This document shows, piece after piece, positions 1 to 8,750 of a stretch of 23,311 bases of DNA. Below the pieces are notes generated by a model. It made no database searches. It worked only from the letters and a program-made list of their open reading frames with translations, and had not been told where the DNA came from. The DNA is from Larix sibirica (taxonomy: Eukaryota; Streptophyta; Pinopsida; Pinales; Pinaceae): assembly GCA_004151065.3 (NCBI GenBank), contig NWUY0300038083.1, forward strand, positions 1 through 23,311. The letters are read 5' to 3'. The first letter of the stretch is position 1; each line of letters starts with the position of its first letter. A program made the translations under genes and the position numbers.

Positions 1-810
1 TGTTTAGTTTGTGATATAGGCCCAAAACTAAAGTTGAATAGAAAAACAATTTGAAATGATTAGTAATAACTGCAAGAAATTGTAGTTAAAATGTATGCAT
101 ATAAGTATTTTGGAAGTTTGCAGAAACTAAGTGGCTCCATAGCATCCTCATCGATTTTCATCTTCATCTCCCAAGTTGATGCTTCAAAAATTCAAATTTG
201 AGATTCATTTATCATAGAATCTAATGCTAAATCTGCAAGAGGCATAAGTAAGCATTCATAGTTTTCATGTTTTCTATATTTTTTGGAGCATGCAACATTT
301 CCAAAGAAGGTATGAAATGCGTGTCAGTTCCTATATTTACATATATGCATATTGCACAAGAAATTGTTTCATGTTCAGGAATTAGCTATTGTGTTCCTTT
401 TTTGTTTTATCTAAGTGTGGAATTTTTTATTGCTTACTCTTAGATTTAATCTGGTATTAGAATTGTGGACAGGTAATTATGACAACTTTATGCTTTTAAA
501 AATGATTTGGAACTAATAATTGGACAATGCAAAATTAAAATGCTTATGACCGGGTGAAAGGTGGATACTATGGTCAACCTCTGTCTTGATCATTATATAT
601 ATAGTGACTCAGACATTTGTTTTGAATGCATACTCCATTTTTGCACAGTAGGGTTTTGAAATTACTTGAGTTGCAGTTAAGCTCGTTTTTTCAAAAATAC
701 ATTAATATTTCATTAAAAATCAATTATAGGTGGAATTTTACATCAAAAAACCAAAGGATGCATGAGATCCCCCTTTGTACATAGGTAAGGAAAGCTAACA
801 TATTTCCTTT
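1..810. other. AT-rich DNA, no gene recognised
   Basis: No exon of the downstream bHLH gene, no RNA gene and no mobile element could be recognised. The N-terminal exons of that gene would be expected upstream of 1374, but I cannot place any of them here. Confidence 0.5.
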
Positions 811-1210
811 GGTTTCATATTCAAGAATATTTGTATCTTTCTGAATTTTTTTTTCCTGAAAACTAAATAATCTAATCTGATCTAAAAGAAGACACTTCTT
901 TTAGGTTGAACATATTCGTCAGATTATATCTCAAATCCATCTCCTTTGCGTCAGCTTCAAGAGTATTTGTATCTCTCCTAAAAATCATAATCCTGAGAAC
1001 TGAATATTACCAGATCTGATCCAAAAGTAGACACTTCTTTTAGGTTGAACATCATATACACATTATGAAAAGCTGTTTAACACCATCACTTTCATAAAAA
1101 ATAGATGTCTGTCAATCAGATTATGTCCCAAATATATCTACTCTGGTTTCATTTAAGAGTATTTTTATCTTTCCTAAAAATGGCAATCCTATATGAGAAT
1201 TGAACAGTAT
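811..1210. repeat. Degenerate tandem repeat, about three copies
   Basis: Unit 1 starts near 811 (TCAAGAATATTTGTATCT at 821; GACACTTCTTTTAGGTTGAA at 891). Unit 2 repeats both blocks at 957 and 1030, an offset of 136 to 139 bases. A partial third unit starts near 1145 (TTTAAGAGTATTTTTATCTT, then TCCTAAAAATGGCAATCCT). A further shared block, CAGATTATATCTCAAAT near 919, recurs as CAGATTATGTCCCAAAT near 1117. The copies have diverged by substitutions and small indels, so the array is old. It lies just upstream of the first visible bHLH exon. Confidence 0.7.
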
Positions 1211-1373
1211 GTTTTACAGGTAGTGATGCGGTTTTCGTCCCATAAAAACTTCTGCATGTAATAGTTGGAGTAAGGGTTTAGGTAACATTGCTATGCTTAT
1301 GCTCTTAATACCAACAATAATGGTATACTTTTATTTTTTTCTGCACATATATATTCTCTGTGGGTTCTGGAAG

Positions 1374-1492
1374 AATATATATATATTTTCGAAGCGCTCT
1401 ATATCCAAAATTCCGAACCACCTAAGGAAGACTATATCTATGTCAGAGCAAGGTGAGGCCAAGCCACTAATAGTCATAGTCTTGCAGAGAAG
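1374..1492 (+). pseudogene. bHLH exon: basic region, with premature TGA
   Basis: The reading frame through 1391-1492 gives NSEPPKEDYIYVRAR, then a TGA stop (1454-1456), then GQATNSHSLAEK. Relatives have a second Arg at the stop position (RARRGQ), so CGA to TGA is the simplest change. The exon ends at AAG|GTAAGT with the donor GT at 1493. The 5' end is uncertain: the AG at 1372-1373 is the nearest candidate acceptor and the frame is open upstream of it. Another frame is open from 1293 to 1496 across the same bases, but its product resembles nothing. Confidence 0.75.
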
Positions 1493-1596
1493 GTAAGTGT
1501 TCTAGTTGGTTTTAAATTATGAAGGATGATACATTATGTTTGTGTCAATGCATCAAGTTGCTTGGATGTATAAAATTAATCTTATCGGTGTGACAG

Positions 1597-1662
1597 GTGA
1601 GGAGAGAAAAAATTAGTGAACAAATGATGTTTCTGCAAGACCTTGTTCCTGGATGTAGTAAG
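1597..1662 (+). pseudogene. bHLH exon: helix 1
   Basis: Acceptor ACAG at 1593-1596, phase 0. It encodes VRREKISEQMMFLQDLVPGC plus SK, against the family consensus SERMK. The in-phase donor at 1663 is GTAGTG; a stronger-looking GTAAGG lies five bases earlier at 1658. Confidence 0.8.
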
Positions 1663-1771
1663 GTAGTGCACACTCGCTGGCATCTGGGTTTTATTTTTCT
1701 CAGGTCATATGGACAGCTTTGCAAAATGGATTTTTCATGCAGCACATTTGAATAGAGGATTATGTTTGCAG

Positions 1772-1842
1772 GTCTCACTGGGAAAGCCGTGATGCTTGAT
1801 GAAATAATAAACTATGTACAGTCATTGCAACGGCAAGTTGAG
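1772..1842 (+). pseudogene. bHLH exon: loop and helix 2, with 2-base insertion
   Basis: Acceptor GCAG ends at 1771. From 1780 the frame reads GKAVMLDEIINYVQSLQRQV then E, essentially the family consensus, and the exon ends GAG|GTAAGA at 1842/1843. It is 71 bases long where the consensus needs 69: it begins GTCTCACTGGG instead of GTCACTGGG, so a phase-0 join to the previous exon shifts the frame. Confidence 0.8.
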
Positions 1843-1944
1843 GTAAGATGCCAACGATATTTCACCCAGTGCCTGATACTTGCTTAACCTCTTGTTGTTA
1901 CACTGTACACTATTCTTATTTGGTGTGGATTTTGTTTCTTGCAG

Positions 1945-2016
1945 TTTTTATCAATGAAACTTGCAGCTGTTAACCCCCGGATGGAATTCAATGTCGAAGG
2001 AATTCTTGCTAAAGAT
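1945..2016 (+). pseudogene. bHLH exon: end of helix 2 and FLSMKLA block
   Basis: Acceptor GCAG at 1941-1944, donor GTAAGT at 2017, exactly 24 codons in phase 0. It encodes FLSMKLAAVNPRMEFNVEGI followed by LAKD, closely matching this bHLH subfamily. No lesion is visible in this exon. Confidence 0.85.
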
Positions 2017-2322
2017 GTAAGTCCTGTCAGTTTACAGGCCTTATCTAAATCTTAAAGAAAAACATGTTCTACGTATCTTTAATATGGCATCGAGCTGTGT
2101 TTGGAACACATTGATTTTATGTTAGAGATTTGCTCGAATCTTTATTTGTGAATTCTAAATCTTTTAGCTGGCATTCTTCAGTTCTTAGTTATGTGTGCCA
2201 GTTGTTTCTTTCAGTAAAAAACGAATAACAACCAACAAACTTTGCTCCTTCATTCATTTTGTGGAAATTGTACATTAAATACTTATTAACAAAAGCCTCA
2301 TTGTTGAGTTCTCTGTTTATAG

Positions 2323-2526
2323 ATGCTTCAGTCACAAGGCTCTTCACCAACTATGGTGTTTGCTTCTGACACTAGTACATCATATCCCCAGCTTCATCAG
2401 CCCCAACAGGGGCTTGTCCAAATTGGAACAGAGGGGCATGGTCTAGTAAATCAAGCTGAAGCACTTAGAAGGACGATTAATGCTCAAATAGCATGTATTG
2501 ATGGTTACGGAGATGTCAATGCACAG
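2323..2526 (+). pseudogene. bHLH exon: conserved C-terminal tail
   Basis: Acceptor TATAG at 2318-2322, donor GTACCT at 2527, 68 codons in phase 0. It opens MLQSQGSSPTMVFASDTSTS, then YPQLHQPQQGLVQ, and later LRRTINAQIACIDGYGDVNA. Relatives have ILQSR...PYPQLH...GLIQ and LRRTIN.QL at these places. The frame stays open to 2655, but the extra residues are hydrophobic, unlike the family, and are best read as intron. Confidence 0.8.
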
Positions 2527-2706
2527 GTACCTTCAAACACTGCATACGCTAGGGACTTAGTGGGCTTACCACTGAAGTATGTTCTGATATATTTATGTGC
2601 TTCCTTTGCCCTTGTTCTGAATATTGGTCTAGTATTATTAGGAACCAGAAGTTGACATTCTTCCTGTTTCTAAAGGTATTGAATATAAATTTTAAAACAT
2701 TTGCAG

Positions 2707-2859
2707 TTATCACATGTCTGGGATAATGAGCTCTGAAGTGTTGTCCACATGGGATTCATGCAAAAAAATCATACACCTTTGACATCCCAAGGAAATAATG
2801 ATAAGCTAAAAATCCAATCTTTGATTTCTAAGCTCTGCTGTACACTTGCAGTTTCTTGA
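2707..2859 (+). pseudogene. bHLH last exon, with TGA after WDNEL
   Basis: Acceptor TTGCAG ends at 2706. The frame reads LSHVWDNEL, then TGA (2734-2736), then SVVHMGFMQKNHTPLTSQ and on to a TGA at 2857-2859. The usual family ending is W(D/E)(D/N)EL.(S/N)VVQMGF, so the first TGA sits inside the conserved tail. It would remove only the end of the protein. Confidence 0.7.
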
Positions 2860-4440
2860 TCCATCCTTATAGATTCAATTTGTATTAGCAGGTCCGATGC
2901 CTACAACCCACATGAAGTTTGGCATTTAATTATAGTCTTGGCTAGTGTCATCTTGTAGATGATGAAGGAAGGCCAACTATTTGGACATGTTACAAAAGAA
3001 AGGAGTTAATTGGCTCTGAGAGTTCCCGATGATGAACAAGCAGGGTAAGTGCTACACCTTGGTGATCAAGCTACCCATTGAAGTGATAAATTGGGTGCCC
3101 TGGAGTATTGCAGATCAGAGAATCTCGTCACCACAACTCCTACAACTTATAGTATTCAAGGATCATAGAGATTTGAGGTTTTGTGGGGAAATATTTTAGA
3201 AGGATGATCCAACATATATTTACAAAACCAATGTTACTCTAGAATTGTTTCCAGAGAATATATCTCTTAATTCAAATGTCTATTTTACACAAGGTGCATT
3301 CATCTGTGCAAATAAGTTTTCTTAGATTGAAACACCATCTACTAAATATTATTGTTCCAATGCATTGTCATCAACCTTCTTATAGCTATAATTGGAAAGG
3401 AAATGTCGTAATTTGTCTAAGGGCCACTTTGAAAGGCAGATTAGTCAACTTTAAGAAAAAGCTTACCGATATTTTCCATTTGGCATCCCATTCTAATAGT
3501 ATTTAATGTTAAAAGCCCATTTAAATTTACATTGGAATGAATGCCTTTTCTTCTTTTCCTTCTATTTCCCTAGATAATAGTCTGCCATTGAAGGTTGCCT
3601 GGATTTTATATTAAAAACTTGGTAAGGTTATATTTTGTCATTTAATTAACTCTTGTGTTTTGTTGCTAAGTTGTCCTGAAACCGGCCTTAAACTTGCCTG
3701 AAATTGCTCTTTTCAACCTCCACTCCATATCTAGTGAATAGATAAACAATGAAAATCTCTAAAACTGGTGTCTAAGTTGGTCCATTTTTCCTTACAACTC
3801 TACTAACGAGAAGGAAAATGACAAAATTTGGTATGAATACAAAATTTTGTTATTTTATCTCAGTAAAGCATAATCAGGGCTTATGCTCTGGCACTATTAC
3901 AGTAACTTTTTTTTCTTTTTGTGTTCAATATAGGAATAATTGTTTTACATCCAATGTGCTTTGGTTCGAAACTAAAATATAATTAATTTGTATATATTTC
4001 TTGCACTGGAAAATAACAGAGACGAAGTTAGTCCGAAGCTAGTCCTATTCCAGATATAAAGACACCATATTTATTTATAGACAATACGATGTATAATACA
4101 AAGTTCCAATTATGGATTGTTATAAGAGTTCAAACACATATGTTAGTGTCTATATTTATTTAGTTACAGTCACATTCATTTTGACTCATAAATGATTTTA
4201 TATTGGAGGTTAGACAATTTAAATTTCAAGGTCTTTTCCCCGTTTAGCTACACTAGCGATAGAATTACTGATACAAAAGAGTTGCAAAAAGTTACAACCA
4301 TTACAAAGTTTCTTCAAAAAAGGGGGGTTCTTCATTGTCATTTATTTATTTTTCTATGATTTCAATGGAACCCCTCCTCCAACGAGAATACTTACAGGTG
4401 TCTCGACATGTTTCCTAAATACATTTCCCGGAAAAAGATA
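2860..4440. other. No gene recognised; first part may be bHLH 3' flank
   Basis: AT-rich sequence. Bases 2940-3180 are slightly richer in GC and may be an old 3' UTR of the upstream gene. Short open frames at 3276-3506 and elsewhere have no recognisable product. No RNA gene or element end was seen. Confidence 0.4.
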
Positions 4441-4447
4441 TAACAAA

Positions 4448-4690
4448 GTGCACACTCTTTGTTGTTTTGTTTCTTTTCTTTCTCTAATTTTCATAGCTAA
4501 AGTTATATGATTATTTTTCCCTCGTGCAATCCAATTAGTAATCAGATAATTTGTGTTATAATTGAAATATTGATAGAACGTAGTGCACACTTTTTTTTGT
4601 TTTATTTCTTTTCTTATCATAATTTCCGTACCTAATGTGATATGATTATTTTGCCCTCATTCAATTCATTCAGTGTTAATATAATATATG
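4448..4690. repeat. Two-copy tandem repeat, period about 135
   Basis: GTGCACACTCTTTGTTGTTT at 4448 recurs as GTGCACACTTTTTTTTGTTT at 4583. Both are followed by TTTCTTTTCTT, then by ATATGATTATTTT with CCCTC and a CAAT-containing segment. The copies are clearly diverged. Part of the minus strand here is open for 88 codons (4620 to 4354), but that frame is made of the repeat and has no recognisable product. Confidence 0.75.
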
Positions 4691-5366
4691 TGTTCTTCTA
4701 TCAAAAAAAATTTAGATACTAAAACATCTAGACTCCACAGGACATCATGTAAGACATCATTATTGCCTCTGTAGCAGTGGGGAAGCAGAAAGTTTCTCAG
4801 AGAAGCCAATGTCTTGAGGAGATGGCAGCTCCGCAGTGGGTAATTCTCTCACAGATTACGAAATGGAAAGAAACATTTTTAGCCATGTGAAGTGACTTGG
4901 ATGACAGGAAAAGTAACTAATTTTGATGAGAAGCTACTTGAATTTGTTCTTATGTTGAGGATCCACCACTAAATTGGTAATAATTGGAAAAAATCTTTCA
5001 AACCTTTTACTTCCTTAGATGATGACATTCAAGGTCTCTCCTTGTTGAAAACTAGTTTGCATAGATTTCTCAATCCACATATTCAAAATTACAGAAAATT
5101 AACATGAAATCGAATAATGCAATTCCACAATTCCACGATATAATTAGTAAGTAAAAAATTTGATTGTCCAACTTGAATGGATCATGTCCACAAGTTTATT
5201 GAAGGTTAATCATTTTACATTTTGGATTTTTAGGTCATTGATTGCCTCGTGATGAAATCTTTGCTGAAATAGGCATTTTTTATTGTTCAAATTGTAAATT
5301 TTTTAAGATCTCACTAAAAATATAGTCCAAAACGTAACACCTCAAACTACACCCAATTTGTTTTTA
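4691..5366. other. No gene recognised; small GC-richer patch at 4770-4860
   Basis: AT-rich. Bases 4770-4860 stand out as less AT-rich and, read as an exon, are open in more than one frame on the + strand, but no product can be named. The rest shows nothing recognisable. Confidence 0.35.
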
Positions 5367-5560
5367 CAATCTGACTAAAATAATTTGCATTCTTCAAAGC
5401 AAAGTTCAACGTTGATTAAAAGGTTAAATGAGCTGCATTCTTGAGTTGATGTTGCCTGCATAATTTTTTTGCAATCTGAATGAAATAATTTGAGTTCTTG
5501 AAAGCAAAGTTCTTCCTTGGTTTAAAGGTTAATGTGTTGATTCTCCAGTTTATGCCGCTG
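5367..5560. repeat. Two-copy tandem repeat, period about 105
   Basis: CAATCTGACTAAAATAATTT at 5367 recurs as CAATCTGAATGAAATAATTT at 5472. It is followed in both copies by TTCTT(C/G)AAAGCAAAGTTC and a TTAAAGGTTAA-like block. No coding content. Confidence 0.75.
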
Positions 5561-6745
5561 AAATACATTCGAATCTCAAAGTTAATGTGTAACATGCGAT
5601 CAAAATAATTTAGTAATGAATGGATAATGAAGAAATAAATCCTTCTGAAGGGAATAGTTCACAAACAAATTCTTGATTGAATAACTCTTGCTTCTCTTCG
5701 TAATAAGAGTTATATAAGTAAGCATATTAAGTAAGCATCATAAGTGATAAGGAAGCATAAGAGGCCTGCAGAATCTTCCTAACCATTGTTAGTTTCCTAG
5801 CAAACAGAAGGTCTTTATACTGCCAGACGTGAAGCTTACTTTAAAGCCGTTGAAGACACCAATCCACATAGGAACAGGCGAAATCTCATGTCATCTTATT
5901 TGATATAGTTAAAGGATTGAGTGAATTTACAAATTCTTTATTGAAATTTATATTATTTTATTTGATATAATTAAAAAAAATTAGTTAATAAGTTTCCTAG
6001 GTTGTGGACCAGTAATGAATGAATTTGTAGACATAATTCTATAATTGATGGTTTTACAATTAGCAATTCTTTATAATGTGACTCTTTGCAAGTTTGGGTT
6101 ACACAGAACTAAGTCAGGTAGAAGCATTTCATCTAGATTTAGAGTCAGATATTCTTCTTTCCATGGTTTTTCTATAGTTATTATTTTAGAGAAAGAGCTA
6201 TTGGCAATGTCATAGACATTTCCACCTCATGACTCTTGTTTATATATATTATGGATCGATCATTAGGATATCACAAGCGCTAATAATAATTGCTCAGTGA
6301 AGTCCACTCATTGATCTTATCTGCTCAATATATAAAAAAGATCAGTGACCTTACCCGCTTAATCTATAAAATCTCTTAGTAAGAAACCTGGATTTGTAAG
6401 ATTTTTCATGTACTTTTCTATTCTCTTTTGTTTTATTCTTTCTCCTTGGTTAATGAAGATACTTTTTTTCATGCACTTTATCTATTATTATAAATAGAAT
6501 TGATATAGATGAGGATGCATCGTAATATAAATTAAATTTATGTGGTTGGTCAAAATGTATGTTTAATTTCAGATAGTTCAACATGTGATATTAGTTAAGC
6601 ATTTAAGCATTTGGATGCCCACGTCTTGAGCACAAAATTCTACCCAATCACAAGCTCCTCTTTTAGAAAAAATGCCACAAATCTCATCAATCTTAATTTA
6701 ATACACAAATATTTAAAAGGTAATATGAAATACTTTATTTTTACT
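5561..6745. other. AT-rich DNA, no gene recognised
   Basis: A short repeat, TTATTTGATATA(G/A)TTAAA, occurs twice about 60 bases apart near 5897 and 5958. Nothing else was recognised on either strand. Confidence 0.4.
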
Positions 6746-6803
6746 CTAAGAATTACTTAATACACAAATATCTAAGAATTACTTAATACAAAAATATCTA
6801 AGA
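6746..6803. repeat. Short tandem repeat, 26-bp unit, 2.2 copies
   Basis: CTAAGAATTACTTAATACAC AAATAT (6746-6771) is followed directly by the same unit with one change (6772-6797) and then by CTAAGA. The near identity implies a recent duplication. Confidence 0.85.
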
Positions 6804-7006
6804 TTTCTATTAGGTACTTGTTATGAACAGGCTCTTAATCGTTCAAAATACGAAGCGTATTAATGAAAGATTTGAAGAACCAATGTTTTGTGAATGTTAT
6901 CTATAATTTGGCAGAGTGAAAATGTGTTTTCATTTAGGAGTTGGATCAAAATGCAAAAATCCAAAAAGACGTTGATTACTAAATGACTCTATAACCACCA
7001 CATGAC

Positions 7007-7060
7007 TATATAACTACCAACAAACAACAAAATATATATAACCACTAGCAAACAACAAAA
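7007..7060. repeat. Short tandem repeat, 28-bp period
   Basis: TATATAACTACCAACAAACA ACAAAA at 7007-7032 recurs as TATATAACCACTAGCAAACA ACAAAA at 7035-7060. A weaker partial unit (CTATAACCACCACATGA) lies just upstream, near 6989. Confidence 0.75.
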
Positions 7061-7122
7061 TTGTTGCTTGCAACCCGGAAAGTTTTATTTTCAAATAAAA
7101 ATACAATGAACGTCTAATTGCT

Positions 7123-7138
7123 CATGCAAGCTTGCATG
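7123..7138. other. 16-bp perfect palindrome CATGCAAGCTTGCATG
   Basis: The 16 bases read identically on both strands. Each half carries CATGCA, the core of plant RY (B3-domain) elements. With no gene start nearby, any regulatory role is speculation. Confidence 0.6.
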
Positions 7139-7298
7139 CCCAATCCAAAACAACCCTTGCATGACCACTCCAAAAGAGTAGTGTATTTACCTTGGAATTA
7201 TTTGAGACACCGGCTCTTGATAATATTAGTCAATGAAATCGAAAAAGGATATATATCCAAATTGATCTAACCATAATAGAACTGTTTGATAATTTTAG

Positions 7299-8672
7299 GA
7301 TGAAGCCACAGATGGAGATTGGTTAGCTAGGGTTTCTGTGCAGATTTGGGACCTGCGGCTGTCAGAGCTGCTGCCATCGGGTCCACATCCCCTGCGGCAC
7401 CCTCGATCAGGACCCCACAATGACGCTAAGACTGGGGAAGCGGAAGCCCCGAAAAAAAGTTCCACACGCCGCCTGGGGTCAGGAGGTTGCCTCCCGAAAA
7501 CCACCTCTATTCTGGCCATACATATCAGGGCAAAAAAAGTCCGTGAGAAAACTGAACTGTGGAAGGAGAAGGCTCTAATGGGTAAATTCATTGGAATATG
7601 GCCCAGGGAAAAGGATTTGGTCAGGTGAATCAAAAGCACCTAGAATCCGAAAGGGAATTATGATCTGCATCTAGGAGCTAAGGGCTTCTTCACGATAATC
7701 TTTTTCAACATGGAAGATAGAGACCGAGTTCTGGAAGGAGGACCCTACTTTTTTCTTGCTGCAGGGCTCCATCTCCAACCTTGGAAAGAACGTTTTAATC
7801 CGGAAATAGAAGACCTGAAAGTAGCCCCAGTCTGGATTAGACTCTTTTCTCTCCCTTCTGAATTCTAGGACCTGGAAATCCTACAAGACATTGGCAATAC
7901 ACTTGGGGAATTTGTAAAAGTTGTAGAGCAGACAAAACAACAGCATTATATTGCTTATGCCCAGATCTGCATCTACATGGATCTCTCCAAAGATCTCCCC
8001 AAAGCTATCAGTCTAAATTGGGAAGATGAAGAGTGGATCCAACCTCTTGATTATGAGCAGCTCCCCTTCAGATGTAGAATCTGCCATGAATATGGCCATT
8101 TCGGCAGGAATTGTCCTCAATCCAAAAGGAACGACCTAGCTATGAACTTTGCTATTGATGGAAAGAAGGGCAAAGACGGATTTAATCAGATCCGCAATCG
8201 GCAGAGGAGCAAACCAGGCGATCAAACACGGAAAGGCAAGGAGAAATTCGACATGGGGTCGACTACTAAAAACCAGTTTCAGATCTTGGAAAACATTATT
8301 GAAGAGGTTCCTGAAGAGGAACCGGTATCGAAGGAGGATAAAGATACTGCAATGATGATTGAGACTAAAAATAACAACACTATTATCCAGGAGCAGAACC
8401 TCGCAGAAATCCTAGCTGACATGGAGGAGGATGTTGAGGAAGAAGTTGATCTAGGAGATCTAGATTTGGATGCCATCGAGAAAGAATGTGAGAAACGGGG
8501 GAAAGGTTATGTAACCAGGCATCAGCTCGACCTCCTCATGAATGCTATAATCAAATCAAAAGCTTGCAAGGAACTGGGAATTAAAACAGATCCCTCCTCG
8601 GGGGTTAAAACGAAAATCACAGACAGAGGATCTGAAACGGGGAAGGAAATCCAACAAACAACGAATCGCTGA
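7299..8672 (+). pseudogene. LINE ORF1: gag-like, DUF4283-type region plus CCHC zinc knuckle
   Basis: ORF1 proteins of plant LINEs bind the element RNA. One frame runs from about 7299 to TGA 8670-8672. The DUF4283-like part (about 7566-7965) shows LMGKFIGIWPRE, LGAKGFFTIIFFNMEDRDRV, LEGGPYFFLAAGLHLQPW, PVWIRLFSLPSEF and IGNTLGEFVKVVEQT. It is broken by TGA 7626, TAG 7641 and TAG 7866, each at a place where the family usually has Trp. The downstream open part (7977-8672, 231 codons) has the knuckle CRICHEYGHFGRNC (CX2CX4HX4C, 8073-8114), then basic and strongly acidic stretches (EEVPEEEP; DMEEDVEEEVDLGDLDLD). No ATG precedes 7578 in this frame, so the true start is unknown, and a lesion before about 7540 is possible because other frames are also open there. 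Confidence 0.88.
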
Positions 8673-8750
8673 AATAGGAGTTAAACTAATTGAATCCAAA
8701 CAGTACCCCACCATCCGGGCAGATTTCTCTGAAGTAAATAAAGTTACTCA

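Larger units (their letters stand above)
1374..2859 (+). pseudogene. bHLH transcription factor, BEE/CIB/bHLH49-62-74-77-78 type; damaged
   Basis: Joined exons encode a plant bHLH DNA-binding and dimerisation domain followed by the conserved tail of this subfamily. Exons: about 1374-1492 (basic region), 1597-1662 (helix 1), 1772-1842 (loop and helix 2), 1945-2016 (FLSMKLAAVNPRMEFNVEG...), 2323-2526 (tail, SYPQLHQPQQGLVQ and LRRTINAQ) and 2707-2859 (VWDNEL, SVVHMGF). The His, Glu and Arg of the DNA-reading HER motif survive. Family members act in the nucleus as dimers on E-box or G-box DNA. Damage seen: TGA at 1454-1456 in the basic region, a 2-base insertion at the start of the 1772 exon, TGA at 2734-2736, and changes at positions that are normally near-invariant (AEK for AER; SEQMM for SERMK). 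N-terminal exons are not seen. It could be a pseudogene, or a paralogue using non-standard splicing; the family call is firm and the pseudogene call is likely. Confidence 0.85.

Noticed and set aside
1293-1496. 67-codon + strand open frame across the bHLH basic-region exon
   Set aside because: It is a different frame of the same bases; the bHLH frame (with TGA at 1454) gives clear family residues, this one does not.
2527-2655. Hydrophobic extension of the bHLH tail exon, membrane-like
   Set aside because: It lies after a GT donor at 2527, resembles no relative, and is best read as intron.
7203-7225. Possible target-site duplication (AGACACCGGCTCT against AGACCAGCCTCT after the A tail)
   Set aside because: The match needs gaps and mismatches, and lies about 90 bases before the apparent LINE start.
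7295-7639. 114-codon minus-strand open frame at the LINE 5' end
   Set aside because: It is antisense to the gag-like ORF1 and has no recognisable domain.
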